DNA of 64,000 nucleotides from Moringa oleifera (taxonomy: Eukaryota; Streptophyta; Magnoliopsida; Brassicales; Moringaceae): contig JAJFZO010000028.1 of NCBI GenBank assembly GCA_021397835.1, positions 248,001 through 312,000 of the forward strand, given 5' to 3'. The notes beneath the pieces are model-generated. The model was not told the origin of the DNA. It searched no databases and worked only from the letters and a program-made list of their open reading frames with translations. The translations under genes were made by a program, and so were the position numbers. Of the stretch, positions 1 to 10,800 are shown one piece after another. Each line of letters starts with the position of its first letter. The first letter of the stretch is position 1.

Positions 1-485
1 TTACCATATGCTCAATAAGAAAGTGCTACTACCAGCAATAAGAATCTAGAAGGATTAGAGGAATCCAAGGAAGTCTTTAGGGTTAAGATAGAACTAAGAA
101 AATCTCAAGCCTCTATTGGACAAGATTTATAATCAATTGTTCCAAGCTCACAAAGAGAGTAGCAGTAAATTGCCCCTATAAATGATGATCATCAAGAGTT
201 ACAGTATGGGAATGACCATAATCAACTGCATCAATATCAGTTGGCTCGAGATAAGGACAGGAGAATCATTCTACCACTAAGAAAATAATGAGTGAGGAGT
301 TTGATATGAAGGACCTAAGGTCAGTCAAAAGAATTTTGGAGATGCAAATTCACAGAGATAGAAGTAAGAGGTGGCTCAAGCTCTCCTAAGAAAACTATTT
401 GTAAAAGGTGGCTGAAAAATTCTCTATGCACCAAAAAAAACCTGTCAAAAAAACCCTTGGGAACACACTTCAAGCAACGTCATTA
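1..485 (+). pseudogene. Ty1/copia pol fragment: linker fused to reverse transcriptase C-terminus
   Basis: The plus strand first reads an integrase-RT linker (YQLARD-like motif near 235-265). At about 286 it jumps directly into the distal RT (SEEFDMKDL, then QIHRDRSK, then VAEKF). The whole RT core, including the YxDD box, is missing between them. Stop codons interrupt both parts. The left end runs off the window, and at about 485 the sequence switches to minus-strand copia. It is a dead fragment of the same type as 12480-15625. Confidence 0.75.
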
Positions 486-489
486 ACTT

Positions 490-1065
490 CTCACTCCTAA
501 GGCTTTAAAGTATAAACATGCATCAAGCTTACTCTTGTGAAATCCATGCTTAATGACATAGGAATCAAACCTCTTATACCATTGCTTAAGTGACTTCTTT
601 AGCTATCAAGAGACTTTTTAAAGCAATATACCTAGTGTTCCTTTCCTTTAAGCTAGAAACCTTCTAGTTGTCTAATGTAGATAGTCTTTTCTAACCTTCC
701 ATGGAGAAAAGCTGTTTTTACATCTATTTATTCTAATTTCCAATCTTGTATTGCCACATTAACCAACACCAACTTAATGGTTTTATATTTAACAATTAAA
801 GATAGGATTTCTCCATAATTTATACCAGTAATTTGTGTAAAATGTTTTGCCATAAGTCGGGCTTTCTTACATTTCATACCAATTGCATCTTCCTCATTTA
901 GTTCATGAACCCATTTGTAATCAACCGGTTTTTTCCCCTCAGTTTTATCTATATTTTCCCAACTATCATTAATAATCAGAGATTTTATTTCTTCTTTCAT
1001 TGCATCCAGCCATTTTGAAGCTTCTTCATATGCTATAGCCTCTCTATAATTCTTAGGTTCCAATA
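490..1065 (-). pseudogene. Copia reverse transcriptase, N-terminal part (RVT_2)
   Basis: An open stretch (728-1063) starts with the RVT_2 entry region: WLDAMKEEIKSL, then a DYKWV match to the usual CKWVFK, then the TQ..GI.Y segment. Below 728 the match continues in other frames through FLHG-like and KKSL-like pieces and ends before the YxDD box. The catalytic core is therefore absent. It would have copied element RNA to DNA in the virus-like particle. Confidence 0.78.
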
Positions 1066-2200
1066 CAGAGATTTGTTCTGTAGAGTTTAGAGTAGCACAA
1101 TCCTATTCTTCTTCTTCTATAAAGCTAGAATATGAGTCATCTATTTGAAATCTTCTTGGAGGCTTTATGCTTCTTCTAGCCTTATCATTAGCCAGTTAAT
1201 ACTTTTGCAATTGATTAGATTTTTGTATTCAGGTTTCATCAATCTCATTATCAAGTGATTCTCGACCAAGCTCAAGATTGATATTAGTACCCAGATCTAT
1301 CTGCCGAACTTGTCTAGGAGCGGCCTTATGTTTAGATACATCCTCTACCCAAACATCAATTCTCTGATCTTCACCTTTTCTTTAATCTTTTAAGTTGTTT
1401 GAAGCTTATCAGTTTAAGAATATGGCAAAGATGTTTCATTAAACACTAAATCCCTGGTAATTAATGTTTTGAAAGTATCCCTTTTTTTGATGTAAACTTT
1501 TTAGCCTTTAACACCTTTTAGATATCCCAGAAATTCCTTTAATTGCTTTGGAATCAAGCTTGCCTTGTCTTTAGTATGCATATGCTGCACATCCAAAGAC
1601 TCTAAGATGATCAAGTTAAGGAGGTTTCCCACTCCAAATCTCTTCTGGTGTTTTTAGATTAAAGGCTTTTAAAGGACTTATATTAATGAAGTAAGCTGCA
1701 GTGACAACAGCCTCACCCTGAAAACCTTTTACTAAGCCAGCTATGAATATCATATATTTGGTTCTTTCCATTAATGTGCAATTTACTCTTTCTGCCACAT
1801 TGATCTGTTATGGAGTGTCTCTCATAGTTCAGTGCCTAAGCACACCAACCTTCGTACAAAGTTAGTCAAACCTGGCATAACAGAACTTAAGACCATTGTC
1901 TATTCTTAATGGCCTTAATTTCCTTCCCATAACATTCTATGTTAAAACCTTCTAATCTTTGAATTTTTGAAAATACTCATCCTTGTTTTTGAGTAACTAA
2001 ATCTACACTTTCCTACTGAAATCATCAACAATTAATAAAAAAATAGTGACAACCGCTGTATGTTGCTATTTTTTCTAGTCCTCATAAGTCTGCATGTGCA
2101 TAATCCATTATTTCCTTAGATTTATAAACTGCATTTTTTGAGAACTTGAGCCTGTGTTGTTTACTTATCAAGCATTACTCACAAAATCAAATCAAAGACC
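1066..2200 (-). pseudogene. Copia integrase plus linker
   Basis: The clearest part is 1616-1798: VAERVN (with the third catalytic residue, Glu), LMERT, and TPEEIWSGKPP at the end of the core. Upstream on the minus strand a LRIDNGLKF segment keeps the second Asp but has Lys where the family usually has Glu (DNGxEF). Towards 1066 lies the low-complexity linker to RT. Stops and frameshifts separate these parts, so no full integrase can be made. Confidence 0.78.
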
Positions 2201-2700
2201 TAATTACTCTGAAGCAAGCCTTGTTTGCTTAATTCTTGTATCCCTTTAAGTCGTACATGTCCCATACTCTTATGTCATAGTTTAGCAGTCTGTTGCCCTG
2301 AGATTACAGTAGTTGCAGCCACTCCTGCGACTGTTGTTCCATTCAAAACATATAAGGCATTTTATCTTCTTGGCATTGAGCATTACAAGTGCTCCTTTCA
2401 ACACCTTAAACTACCCCTTCTCAGCTTTGAATGAGTAATGTTTATTGTCCAACATACCAAGAGAAATCAAGTATCTTTTTAAGTCAGGCACATATCTCAC
2501 CTCACTTAAAACCATGCTAATTCCATCATGTAGCCTGAATGCTGCAGAACAAATTCCTTTTATAGCACAAGTTTGGTCATTCCTCCTGGAACATCTCTTT
2601 CTTTGGACACATATGATATGTGCAACCTGAGTCTAATATCCATTCATCATGTATTCTTACTTCAGATGTAGTCAGAACATCACCTTTATCATAAGAGTTA
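2200..2700 (-). pseudogene. Copia protease and GAG-pre-integrase region
   Basis: The minus strand matches the segment LR.NLISLG.LD.KGY found in the other minus elements here (17100, 36240, 57650, 62280), then the GSL.ALKGVKENGLYVLQG tail. It lies between the integrase and the zinc knuckle, as expected. No open reading frame spans it. Confidence 0.65.
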
Positions 2701-3285
2701 GTAGCTATTATAGCATCTCATTCGATAGCCTACTCTTTATCCATCTGCTTCTTCTTTAAATATTTCCAGTTTTTCCTTCTATGGCCAAGTTTAACAAAGC
2801 GGAAATATTTTCTAAAAGAGTGTCTTAACTTGGATGTCTTCCATTACTTTGTCTTTCCTTTACTGGCTCTTGTATATAAACCTTCAACTCTAACATCCTT
2901 TTGCTCAAGTTTGTCCCTTAACTCTTTAACATTGAGAACACCAATTACATCTTCTAACGCCAAGGTATACGACGACCATGGCTCAAAATGCCTACAAACG
3001 TGTCATAAGACTTAAGCAGAGAAAATGGTAATACCAAGGCTTTATGCTCATCTTCACATTCAACCTTGATATTTTTTAGATCAAGAAAGAGCTTAGTAAA
3101 CTCATCAATATGTTCTTGTGGAGACTTCCCTTCTGTCATTTTAAAGGTGAAGAATTTCTTCTCGAGATTATATCTATGAGAAGGTCTTAGTCATATAAAG
3201 ACTCTTTAATTTCAACCACACCGTTGCTGCAGTTTCCTCTCAGCTTGGGTTAGCTTATCAAAAGAAAGGTTTAATTCAGCAAGGA
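2700..3285 (-). pseudogene. Copia gag (UBN2-type) with ruined zinc knuckle
   Basis: The open part 2954-3139 reads PQEHIDEFTKLFLDLKN then DEHKALVLPFSLLKSYD, the UBN2 gag helix region ending in LLxSLPxSYD. The zinc knuckle (about 2766-2808) keeps its spacing and its His, but the first two Cys have become Tyr and Phe and the last has become Trp. It could not bind zinc or package RNA. Confidence 0.75.
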
Positions 3286-3289
3286 TTAG

Positions 3290-3742
3290 ACGGTTATACA
3301 GACTCTATTTTGCAGGAGATAGAGACAAAAGAACATCTTTTTCTCCTTATACTTTCATGTTTGAAGGATGTTGTGTGAGTTGGAAAGCTCAACTTCAAGC
3401 TATTATTGTTTCATCCATGACTGAGGTAGAGTAGATAGCAATTACAGTTCTATAGAGGTCCCTTTGCTGTGTTTTTAGATAACCAATATGTAATCCATCT
3501 CTAAAAGAATTCAATCTACCTTGAGCTTATTAAACACCTTGATAAGAAATATCATATTATAAGAGAGAAAATAGAAAGAGTCATATTAGTGGAGAAGGTT
3601 ACCATTAACATCAACCCCTTTGATATAACATGAAACTTGTTTCTCTTGAAAAACTATGTAAGTATTTGAAGATTATTGGGATTGGTATTGGATGCCGTAG
3701 AATGAATGAAAGGTTAAAGATGTACTGAGTCGATTTTACTAG
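3290..3742 (+). pseudogene. Copia RNase H and 3' coding end
   Basis: The plus strand reads D.DFAGDRDKR, then MFEGCCVSWKAQLQAI, then TEVE, the RNase H core with its first Asp and the Glu of the EAE motif. A stop follows directly (VE*IA). Further on come HLD.KYH.IREK pieces. It leads directly into a polypurine tract and LTR, so it is the 3' end of a plus-strand element whose RT part may be 1-485. Confidence 0.75.
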
Positions 3743-3756
3743 ATCAAGAGGGAGTC
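3743..3756 (+). other. Polypurine tract
   Basis: ATCAAGAGGGAGTC lies immediately before the TGTTG that opens the LTR. Copia elements prime plus-strand DNA from such a purine run directly upstream of the 3' LTR. Position and composition both fit. Confidence 0.7.
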
Positions 3757-4297
3757 TGTTGATGAAGAAGATGATCCAGCTAAAAATGATAGGTGCGACT
3801 TCTGATGGTGTCGCTTCTGGATCTAGTAGCTAAGCCAACAAAGGCTTGGAAGGTGACTCAAACGAATGAACATCATCAAAGTCATAAGCTTACTACATAA
3901 GTGGTTGAATCTGTTGGCCATGTTAGCAGAAGGGCAGCATATAAAGCCTTTGTATTTTCCAGTTCTGTTGCTACTGTTGAAAGTTTTGTACCCTTTTTAA
4001 TTGAGTTTTTAAGAAGTATTAGCCTTTGATTATAATTAAAAAATTATAGCCCTACAATTGATGAAATTGTTTGTGTATTTATGAGAGAGTTTCATTAATT
4101 GTATAAGAAGATTAAGTGTCTTTAGTTACTTGTGTCTTGTGCTGGATTCATTTTTTAAGTATCTGTAAAGTTTAATTCAAGATAATGATTGACCTTAGTT
4201 TTTCATTTGTTGGAAATCACTTATTATTTTCTTTGCAAGAATCAAGAGAAGTCAAGGATTGAGTTTATAGAAGATTAAAATAGAAGTTATATTTAAT
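3757..4297 (+). repeat. Copia LTR, plus orientation
   Basis: The LTR starts TGTTGATGAAG after the polypurine tract and ends a few bases before the primer-binding site, giving about 540 bp. The right end has lost the usual CA. It is flanked on the left by the 3' end of an element (RNase H) and on the right by the 5' end of an element (gag). It therefore joins two internal regions head to tail. Its sequence differs from the minus-strand LTRs at 37325, 58815 and 62992, so it belongs to another copia family or subfamily. Confidence 0.75.
3940..3946 (+). promoter_or_regulatory. Possible TATA box of the LTR promoter
   Basis: TATAAAG lies about 185 bp inside the LTR, a plausible place for a U3 promoter. 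The call rests on the motif and its position only. Confidence 0.4.
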
Positions 4298-4300
4298 AAC

Positions 4301-4312
4301 TGGTATCAGAGC
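4301..4312 (+). other. Primer-binding site for initiator tRNA-Met
   Basis: TGGTATCAGAGC is the exact complement of the 3' end of plant initiator tRNA-Met, the usual primer of Ty1/copia minus-strand DNA. It follows the LTR directly and fixes both the right LTR boundary and the element orientation. Confidence 0.9.
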
Positions 4313-4354
4313 CTATTAATGGTCCACAAAGACTTCAAAAAACTACAAGATTCA

Positions 4355-5110
4355 GTTCTAGGATGCAGATAACCAAGTTCGAGATCGAGTGCATTAATGG
4401 CAAAGAAGATTTTAGGATATGGCATAAAAGGATAAGGCCATTTTTATTCAACAAAAAGTGGCCCAAGCACTTGTTTGTGAGAGTGAATTGCCACCTACCA
4501 TGTAAGTAGTAGAGCAAGATGTCCTAGAAATAGCTCACAGCATAGTCATTCTATATTTGAGTGATGATATGATAAGGCAAGCATCAAAAGAAAAAACTGT
4601 CGTTGGCATCTGGAATAAGCTTGAAAGTCTGTATATGACAAAATCGCTCACCATCAAAATTTATCTTAAAACAAAGTTTTTTGGATTCAAGAAGAATGAA
4701 GGTAAGAGTCTTGATGAAATTCTCTAAGATAGTGATTGATTTGGAGGATGTCAATGAAAAGATTAGTGATGAATCAAGCTGTAATCTTGTTAAATTCCTT
4801 ACCTCCTGCAATATAACTGATTGAGAGATTTCATAAGTTATAATAAGGATACCTTGTCAATAAAGAAGCTGGAGTCAGCCATAAGATCAAAGGAGCATAG
4901 ATTAATGCAGAGTAAAAGGGTGCAAACCTTGAAAGTAACAATGAAGCTTCAATAGTTAGAGGAACACCTGAGAGATAGAATTCTCAAGAGAAGGATTCAA
5001 TGAAACACAAAAGTCCAGCATGGTCTAAATTAATGGGGGCTAGAAGGAAATGCTATTACTGTGGAAAAGTTAGACATATCATAAGGTTTTGCTGGGAATT
5101 GAAGAAGAAA
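4355..5110 (+). pseudogene. Copia gag (UBN2-type)
   Basis: The plus strand gives FEIE..NGKEDF..W, then VVGIWNKLESLYMTKSL, then KSLDEI, the normal order of a UBN2 gag. A frameshift and several stops lie around 4500 and 4725. It ends in a basic stretch containing a zinc knuckle. It would have formed the particle coat. Confidence 0.75.
5051..5092 (+). other. Gag zinc knuckle, all four ligands kept
   Basis: CYYCGKVRHIIRFC fits CX2CX4HX4C exactly. Of the gag copies in the window only this one and those at 36596 and 62617 keep all four zinc ligands. Confidence 0.8.
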
Positions 5111-5114
5111 CAAT

Positions 5115-5641
5115 AAGAAGAATAGAAGAAGAAACAATAAGGAGAATAGAAGAAGGAATAAAATGTTGTAGTTGTCAACAAAGTCTTTTGGAGAGGGAGA
5201 TGTATTGGCCGCAACTGAATCAAGATGCATAAAGGAGTGGATTGTAGATTCTAGCTGCAGCTTTCATATGTATCCCAAGAATGAATGGCTTAGGGGCTTT
5301 AAAGAAGTAAACGATAGAAGGATAATCATGGGAGATGATCTTTCTTGTGATATCAAAGGGATTGGCTCTATAACTTTCAAGATTGATGATGATTTAACAA
5401 AAATGCTTACAGATGTGAGGTATATTCCTCAGTTGAAGAGAAATTTGATTTTACTTAGTTCTCTAGATGAAAAAGGCTATATGTTTAAGATTGAACATGG
5501 TATCCTTAAAATAATAAAAGGATCATTAGTTGTACCTAAGGGAGAAAAGCAAAATGGGTGTATGCTCCGTTAGGAAAGGCAATTACTAGAGATGTTGCTG
5601 TTGCAGCTGAAAGTGAGCATAATATTGCTAAGCTTTGGCAC
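5115..5641 (+). pseudogene. Copia protease and GAG-pre-integrase
   Basis: The open stretch 5172-5573 reads WIVDSSCSFHM, the aspartic protease site; the catalytic Asp is kept but DSG has become DSS. It continues with RYIPQLKRNLILLSSLDEKGY and ends in GSLVVPKGEKQNG. A single-base frameshift near 5560 moves the reading to KAITRD then NIAKLWHL, the start of the GAG-pre-integrase domain. The plus strand is lost at 5641, where the sequence switches to minus-strand RT. Confidence 0.8.
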
Positions 5642-6245
5642 TTAACAGGTCCCAAATCCTTCATATCAAACTCTATGCTAAGCATAATTTTAACCATGTT
5701 GATTCTTTAAATGCTACTGCTGGTGATGAGCACGTCATCAATGTAAAGCAATAGTATCACAACTCTACTAATGCCATAATCCTTCAAGTATAAACATGCA
5801 TCAATAACTACTTCTTTTGAAACCATCTTGGATTACAAATGAGTTAGCTTATTCTATTGCTTGGATGATTGTCAAGCCATATTAGGTTTTTTTAAGAAAG
5901 CACACTTAATCTTCTCTCCCCTTTTCTTTAAAACCTTCTGGTTGCATCATATAGATGATTTTCTCTAATTCTTCATGGACAAAAGCTGTCTTTGCATCGA
6001 ATTGTTCAAGCCCCTAATTGTTCATTATGATATTGGCCAGAATATGCCCTTATGCTCTTCTACTTCATAACAAGTGAGAAGATTTTTGAACAATCTACTT
6101 CAACCAATTGGGTAAAGCCTTTGGCTATTAATCAAGCCTTGAATTTTTTGGGAATCCCACCACAGTCTGCATCCTTAACTTTATACACCCATTTGCAATA
6201 CACTATTTTCTTCTTTTCTAGTCTTTCAACATATTTTCAGGTTTG
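5642..6245 (-). pseudogene. Copia reverse transcriptase fragment
   Basis: The minus strand reads LLYIDDVLITSSSI at about 5697-5753, the YxDD active site with both Asp kept. Upstream of it come the KKSL.GLKQ-like segment and the region that precedes the FLHG box. The C-terminal side stops abruptly at 5641 at the join with plus-strand sequence. Many frames are broken. Confidence 0.72.
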
Positions 6246-7110
6246 ATTTACATGAAAAAAGTCCATTTCTTCCGGTATTACTTGATGACATAACCTTACC
6301 TATTGTCCTATCATAACTTCTCTGAAGTTCCTTGATTACAAGCCTGCCATATGCTGAGTGGTTTTCAATGCATAAGCTAATAATTCCTCTCAACTTAGTT
6401 GTAATTGGACTCCTATTATTGGAATCTCTTAGGGAGTTTAATGCTTCCTTTTGTCCTGTCCTTAAATAACTGATAATGTTTGATTTGCATATCATCATTT
6501 GTGAAGATTTCCTCTTTTACTTCAATTTTAGACTGCTCTAGTTACGAGATGAGGCTGCTGGGGTATCTTGGGAACTAGTAAAATATTCTGTGGCTTTAAT
6601 AGTCATCATAGGCTCAACTTTTACTCCAGATGCTCTTTCAAAATTGGATAGATTTTCAACAACTTTTGCGTCACTAGGAGCTCCACCTTGTTGACTAAAA
6701 GGCATAGATGTTTCATTAAAAGTAACATCTCTTTTTATAATTGTCTTATAGCTTAATCCATACTTGATGCAGATTTTATATCCTTTTAACCCATGTGGAT
6801 AAGCAAGAAAAATGCACTAAATAGCTCTTGGATCAGATGCACAGGCTGTACAACCAAAGACTCTCAAACGGTCAAGCTTGGAGGCTTTCTTTTCAACATT
6901 TCTTCATGTGTTTTCAAGCCCATTGGCCTTTGAAAGACATCTGTTTACCAAATAGGCTACTATTGAGAGTACTTCTCCCCAAAATCCCTTACTTTGGCTA
7001 ATTATGAAAAGTATACATCTCAACCTCCCCATTAAGGTTCCATCATCCTTTCAGTTACTACCTTCTGTTGAGGAGTAGCCTTTATTGGCTGGTATCTGGT
7101 ATCTCATAAT
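6246..7110 (-). pseudogene. Copia integrase C-terminal half and linker
   Basis: The open stretch 6226-6498 is linker and RT entry. From about 7030 down to 6720 the minus strand carries degraded integrase: the EEMWK-like, LRVFGC.ACAS and G.F.LAYP.G.KGYKIC segments, and the TFNE.SMP end. Near 7040 the segment around the catalytic Glu can still be seen as VTERM. The N-terminal half of the integrase was lost at the scar described next. Confidence 0.7.
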
Positions 7111-7485
7111 TCTTTATTCTTTGGTAGTGCCATCTTATAACTTGAAAGCAAACAGATCCAATGTTAACTTTACTACTACTCGATTTGGCATCACCAGCTT
7201 TTATGCTGGTTTGCAGGATGTTTTTTCTTGATGTGGCCTAACTAAAGTCAGTTGGTAGCTTCATTAATCAACTTGAAGCCCTTTGATTGGTTTTGCATTT
7301 TACTAAGCCCAGTTAGGCCGATTGTACTTAAGCAAAGCAACAATCCAGTCTTTTTTTTTTTCTATAACTTTGTTAGATCACTTTCAACAACATTCTCAAT
7401 CTGGATTGAGCCATATTTTGCATCGAGATCGAGCAACATTTTTCACCTTGTTTGAGTAAAAAATGGAGCTATTGTAGACTTAGCT
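7111..7485 (-). repeat. Deletion scar plus LTR U3 fragment of copia
   Basis: Between integrase on the left and RNase H on the right lie about 50 bp of protease-derived sequence (TTCTTTGGTAGTGCCATC to CAGATCCAATGTTAA). After it comes the U3 part of the minus-strand LTR, recognised by GGATGTTT, TTGATGTGGCCTAAC and CTTCATTAATC, as in 63330-63380. The N-terminal integrase, most of the protease, all gag, the PBS and the rest of the LTR are absent. The same scar occurs at 9805, 30531 and 32916. Confidence 0.72.
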
Positions 7486-8200
7486 GCATCACAAAACTAA
7501 ACATCCCATTCCCATCCTTCGCAACACTTTGCATCTTTGTAGCTTTCTAAAAGGAACAGCCTTTGTGGTGGCACATTTGAAGGGTTATCTTCAGTTCCAA
7601 TCTTTTCTAGTTTGAGGCAGCCATCCTCCTCCTTCTCCCTTATGAAATAATACTTAACATTAAGGTGTTTAGTATGCTTATGGTGAACTAGATTCTTGCA
7701 CAAGTGTATTATTGACTGATTATCTGAAAAAAATATCATATTTGAGCTATATAATCCTGATTGCCTTAAAAATCTAACCAATTAGATTCCCTCTTTGAAA
7801 CCCTCAAGCATTGCTACTTATTGTTCTTCTATTCTGGAAGCTACAGTAGGTTGAAGTTGAGCCTTCTAATTAACATAACAACTTTCATACATGAACACAT
7901 ATGCAGATAATGATCTTCTGTTGTCTTTGTCACCAGTAAAATCAGAATCTACATAGTCTGCCAACCGTTGTTGCATCAGATCTCATTTCTCATAGATCAA
8001 TCCATGATTTCAGGTCCCAATGAGGTATCTTAAAAGCTACTTCATGGCCTGCCAGTGTTCTCTCCCAAGATTAGCCATCCATCTGCCAAGTGGGCTGATT
8101 ACATAGCAAAGATCATGCCAACTACAGATCATGGCATACATTGCTGAGCCCACTGCACTAGAGTATGGAATGTTAATCATTTATTGTCTTTTTTTTTTTT
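7486..8200 (-). pseudogene. Copia RNase H
   Basis: The open stretch 7497-7781 reads MIFFSDNQSIIHLCKN, then H.HTKHLNVKYYFIREK, the second half of copia RNase H with the DNQS Asp kept. To the right are the MYE..Y.S.KAQLQP-like, YVDSDFTGD and GLMQQ segments, all with breaks. This RNase H would have removed element RNA from RNA-DNA hybrids. Confidence 0.75.
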
Positions 8201-9120
8201 TTTTAAGTTTTGGGGCAGCCACCTGTGAATAATTCAAGATGATTTCTTAAAAGAACATTCAATAGTTTAGATTGATCCATTAAAATTTTTTCAGCAACCT
8301 TATGCAAGTAATGTTTTTACGATAAGTTCATGTGACATCATCTCCTGTTTTTTTGTATTTAAATATAAAGTATTTTCTTAGAAGGCCTAGAGTCCTTCAT
8401 ATCAAACTATTTGCTAAGCCTACTTTTAATCATATTAATTCTTCAAATGCCACTGTTGGTAATGAGCATGTTATTAACATAAAGCAACAGCATCACAGCT
8501 TCACTAGTGCCAGAATCCCTGAAGTATAAACGTGCATCATAGCTACTTCCTTTGAAACCTTCTTAGATTATGAAGGAGTCAAACATCTTGTTCTATTGCC
8601 TGGGTGATTGTATAAGCCATAAAAGGTTTACTTATGCAAGTAGACTTGATCTTCTCTCCCTTTTCGCCAAAACCCTATGGTTACTTCACATTGATGGTTT
8701 CCCCTATATCTCCATGGAAAAGAGCTGCCATTACATCTAATTTTTCAAGCCCCTAATTCTCCATTGTGACATTGGTTAAAACAACATTTATGCTCTTATA
8801 CTTTATAACAGGTGAAAATATGTCTAAACAATCTACTTTAACCACTTGGGTCAAGCTTTTGGCTATCAATTAGTTCTTGAATCTTTTAATAATTCCACCA
8901 CTATCTGCATCCTCAACTCTGCGTACCCATTTTTGATCAATTATTTTATTCCTTTCCAGTCTTTTAATATATTTTCAAGTTTGATTTACATGAAAAAAGT
9001 CCATTTCTTCTAGCATTGCTTGATGCCATAACTCTGCTTGTTGTTCTATCATAACTTCTCTGAAGCTTCTTGATTCTAATCCTTCCATTCGCCTTCAATA
9101 AAGCTAGAACCAGACTTCTC
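8201..9120 (-). pseudogene. Copia reverse transcriptase with lost active site
   Basis: The minus strand at 8461-8484 reads LYVNNML where active elements have LY[IV]DDM: both catalytic Asp codons (8470-8475) are now Asn. Either change alone would be expected to abolish polymerisation. The rest (RVLHIKL antisense region, KEVAM.., QLDV.. and EM.F segments) runs in the normal order with frameshifts. Confidence 0.75.
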
Positions 9121-9804
9121 TTATTAGAATCTCTTAGGAGATTTAATGATCTTTTTTGTCCTGTCCTTGGCTAACTGATAGTGCCTAATTTGCATATCAT
9201 CATTTGTAAAGGTTTCCTTTCTTGCTATAATTCTAGATTACTTTGGTTATTAAGATGAGGCTGCTGGGATATCTTAGCATCTTGAGAGATGTCTTGTCAC
9301 TTTGATGGTCATCATAGGCTCTATCTCTACTCCAGATACTCTCTCAAGATTGGATAAGTTTTCAGGACCTTTCGTTTCATTAGGAGCTCCACGTTCTCGA
9401 CTAAAAGGTATAGACACTTCACTAAAAGTAACATCTCTGCTTATAATTGTCTTGTAGCTTGATCCATGCTTGATGTAGATTTTATATCCTTTTATACCTC
9501 CTGGATAAGCAAGAAAATTACCCTTAACAGCTCTTGGATCAAACTTACCTTTTTTTTCATGTGCGTATGCTACATAACCAAAGACCTCTCAAGCTTGGAG
9601 GCCTTCCTTTCAACCTTTCTTCATAGGGCTTCAAGCCCATGCCCTTGAAGGGCATCTTGTTATGAAATAGATTACTATTGAGACAGTTTTTCTCCAAAAT
9701 CCGTTACTTAGACCAACTATGAAAAGCATGCACCTTACCCTCTCCATAAAGGTTCTATTCATGCTCGTAGCTATTCCCTTCTGTTGAGGAGTAGCCCTTA
9801 CTGT
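9121..9804 (-). pseudogene. Copia linker and integrase C-terminal half
   Basis: The minus strand carries FNE.SIPFS.., then Y..GIKGYKIYIKHGS, then LA.PGG and NR.P.RA.. segments. They match the intact-frame copy at 56161-56712. The part near 9770 still reads AT.MNRT. The integrase ends at the same scar as at 7111. Confidence 0.7.
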
Positions 9805-10110
9805 TTAGTATCTCATAATTGCTTATCCTTTGATAGAGGATCCTGTAACTTAAAGGCAAACATATCTAATGTTAACTTTATATTGGTTTGTAGGATGTTT
9901 TTGCTTGATGTGGCTTAACCAAAGTCCAATTGGCAGCTTTATTAATCAACTTGAAGCCTCTTGATTGGTTTTGCACTTTATTAAGTCCAACTAAGCCAAT
10001 TGTACTTAAGCAAAGCAACAATCCTGTCCTTTTTTAGTAACTTTGCTGGGTCATTTTCAATAATATTCTCCACTTGGAAGAGCAAAAGTGGTGCTATTGC
10101 AGACTTTATT
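9805..10110 (-). repeat. Deletion scar plus LTR U3 fragment of copia
   Basis: A short protease-derived piece (around 9835-9870, CAAACATATCTAATGTTAAC) leads into LTR U3 (GGATGTTTTTGCTTGATGTG, then AATCAACTTGAAGCC). The build is as at 7111. Here the scar is slightly shorter because the GCATCACCAGC part is gone. Confidence 0.68.
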
Positions 10111-10800
10111 ACATCAAAAAACCAAAGCATTCTATTTTTATCCTCAGCAGCTCCCTGCATCTTTACAGCTTTCCATAAGGAATAGGTTTTGTGGTGGCAT
10201 ATCTAATGAGTTGTCTTCAGTTCCAAATTTTCCCATTTGAGGAAGCCATCCTCGACCTTTTCTCTTCTAAAATGTTACTTAACATCAAGGTGTTTAGTAT
10301 ACTCATGGTGAACTAGATTCTTGCACTAGTGTATTTCTAACTGATTGTCTGAAAACAAGATCATATTTGAGCTATACAATCCCAATTCCCTTAGGAATCC
10401 AACCAACTAGATTCCCTCTTTGAAACCCTCAGGCATTGCTATTTATTCTACTTTTCTGTTAGAGTATGCTATAATTGATTGAAGTTGAGCCTTTCAACTA
10501 ACACAACAGCTTTATACATGAACACATTTGCAAATAATGATCTTCTATTGTCTCTATCACTAGTAAAATAAAAATCTACGTAGTCTACCAACCTTGTTGC
10601 ATAAGACCTAATGATTCTTGGTCCCATTTAGGTAACTTAGAAGCCACTTCATGGTCTGCCATTGTTTTTCCTAGGATTAGCCATGTATCCACCAAGCGAG
10701 CTGATTACATAGCAAAGATTATGCCCAATTCAGCTCATGGCATACATTGTTGAGCCCATTACACTAAAGTATGGAATGTTGATCATTTTTTGTCTTTCTT
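10111..10800 (-). pseudogene. Copia RNase H
   Basis: The minus strand has the same order as 7486-8200: H.EYTKHLDVK, FSDNQ, then the YVD segment, then the TC..RPDICYVISS-like RT-RNase H joint. It is broken in several frames. Confidence 0.7.

Larger units (their letters stand above)
490..3285 (-). mobile_element. Ty1/copia gag-pol remnant without LTRs
   Basis: Read on the minus strand from 3285 down to 490, the order is gag, zinc knuckle, protease, integrase, linker, RT, which is the copia order (integrase before RT). No LTR, primer-binding site or polypurine tract adjoins either end. It lies between two plus-strand fragments (RT at 286-485 and RNase H at 3290-3742), as if inserted into, or recombined with, a plus-strand element. 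Confidence 0.8.

Noticed and set aside
4301..4312. tRNA-Met-like sequence (also at 37312, 41510, 58802, 62979)
   Set aside because: Only 12 bases match the tRNA 3' end, at the proper place for primer-binding sites; no tRNA gene.
5030..5230. Leu/Phe-rich minus-strand frame
   Set aside because: Antisense of the Lys/Glu-rich gag tail (AAGAAG repeats); composition artefact.
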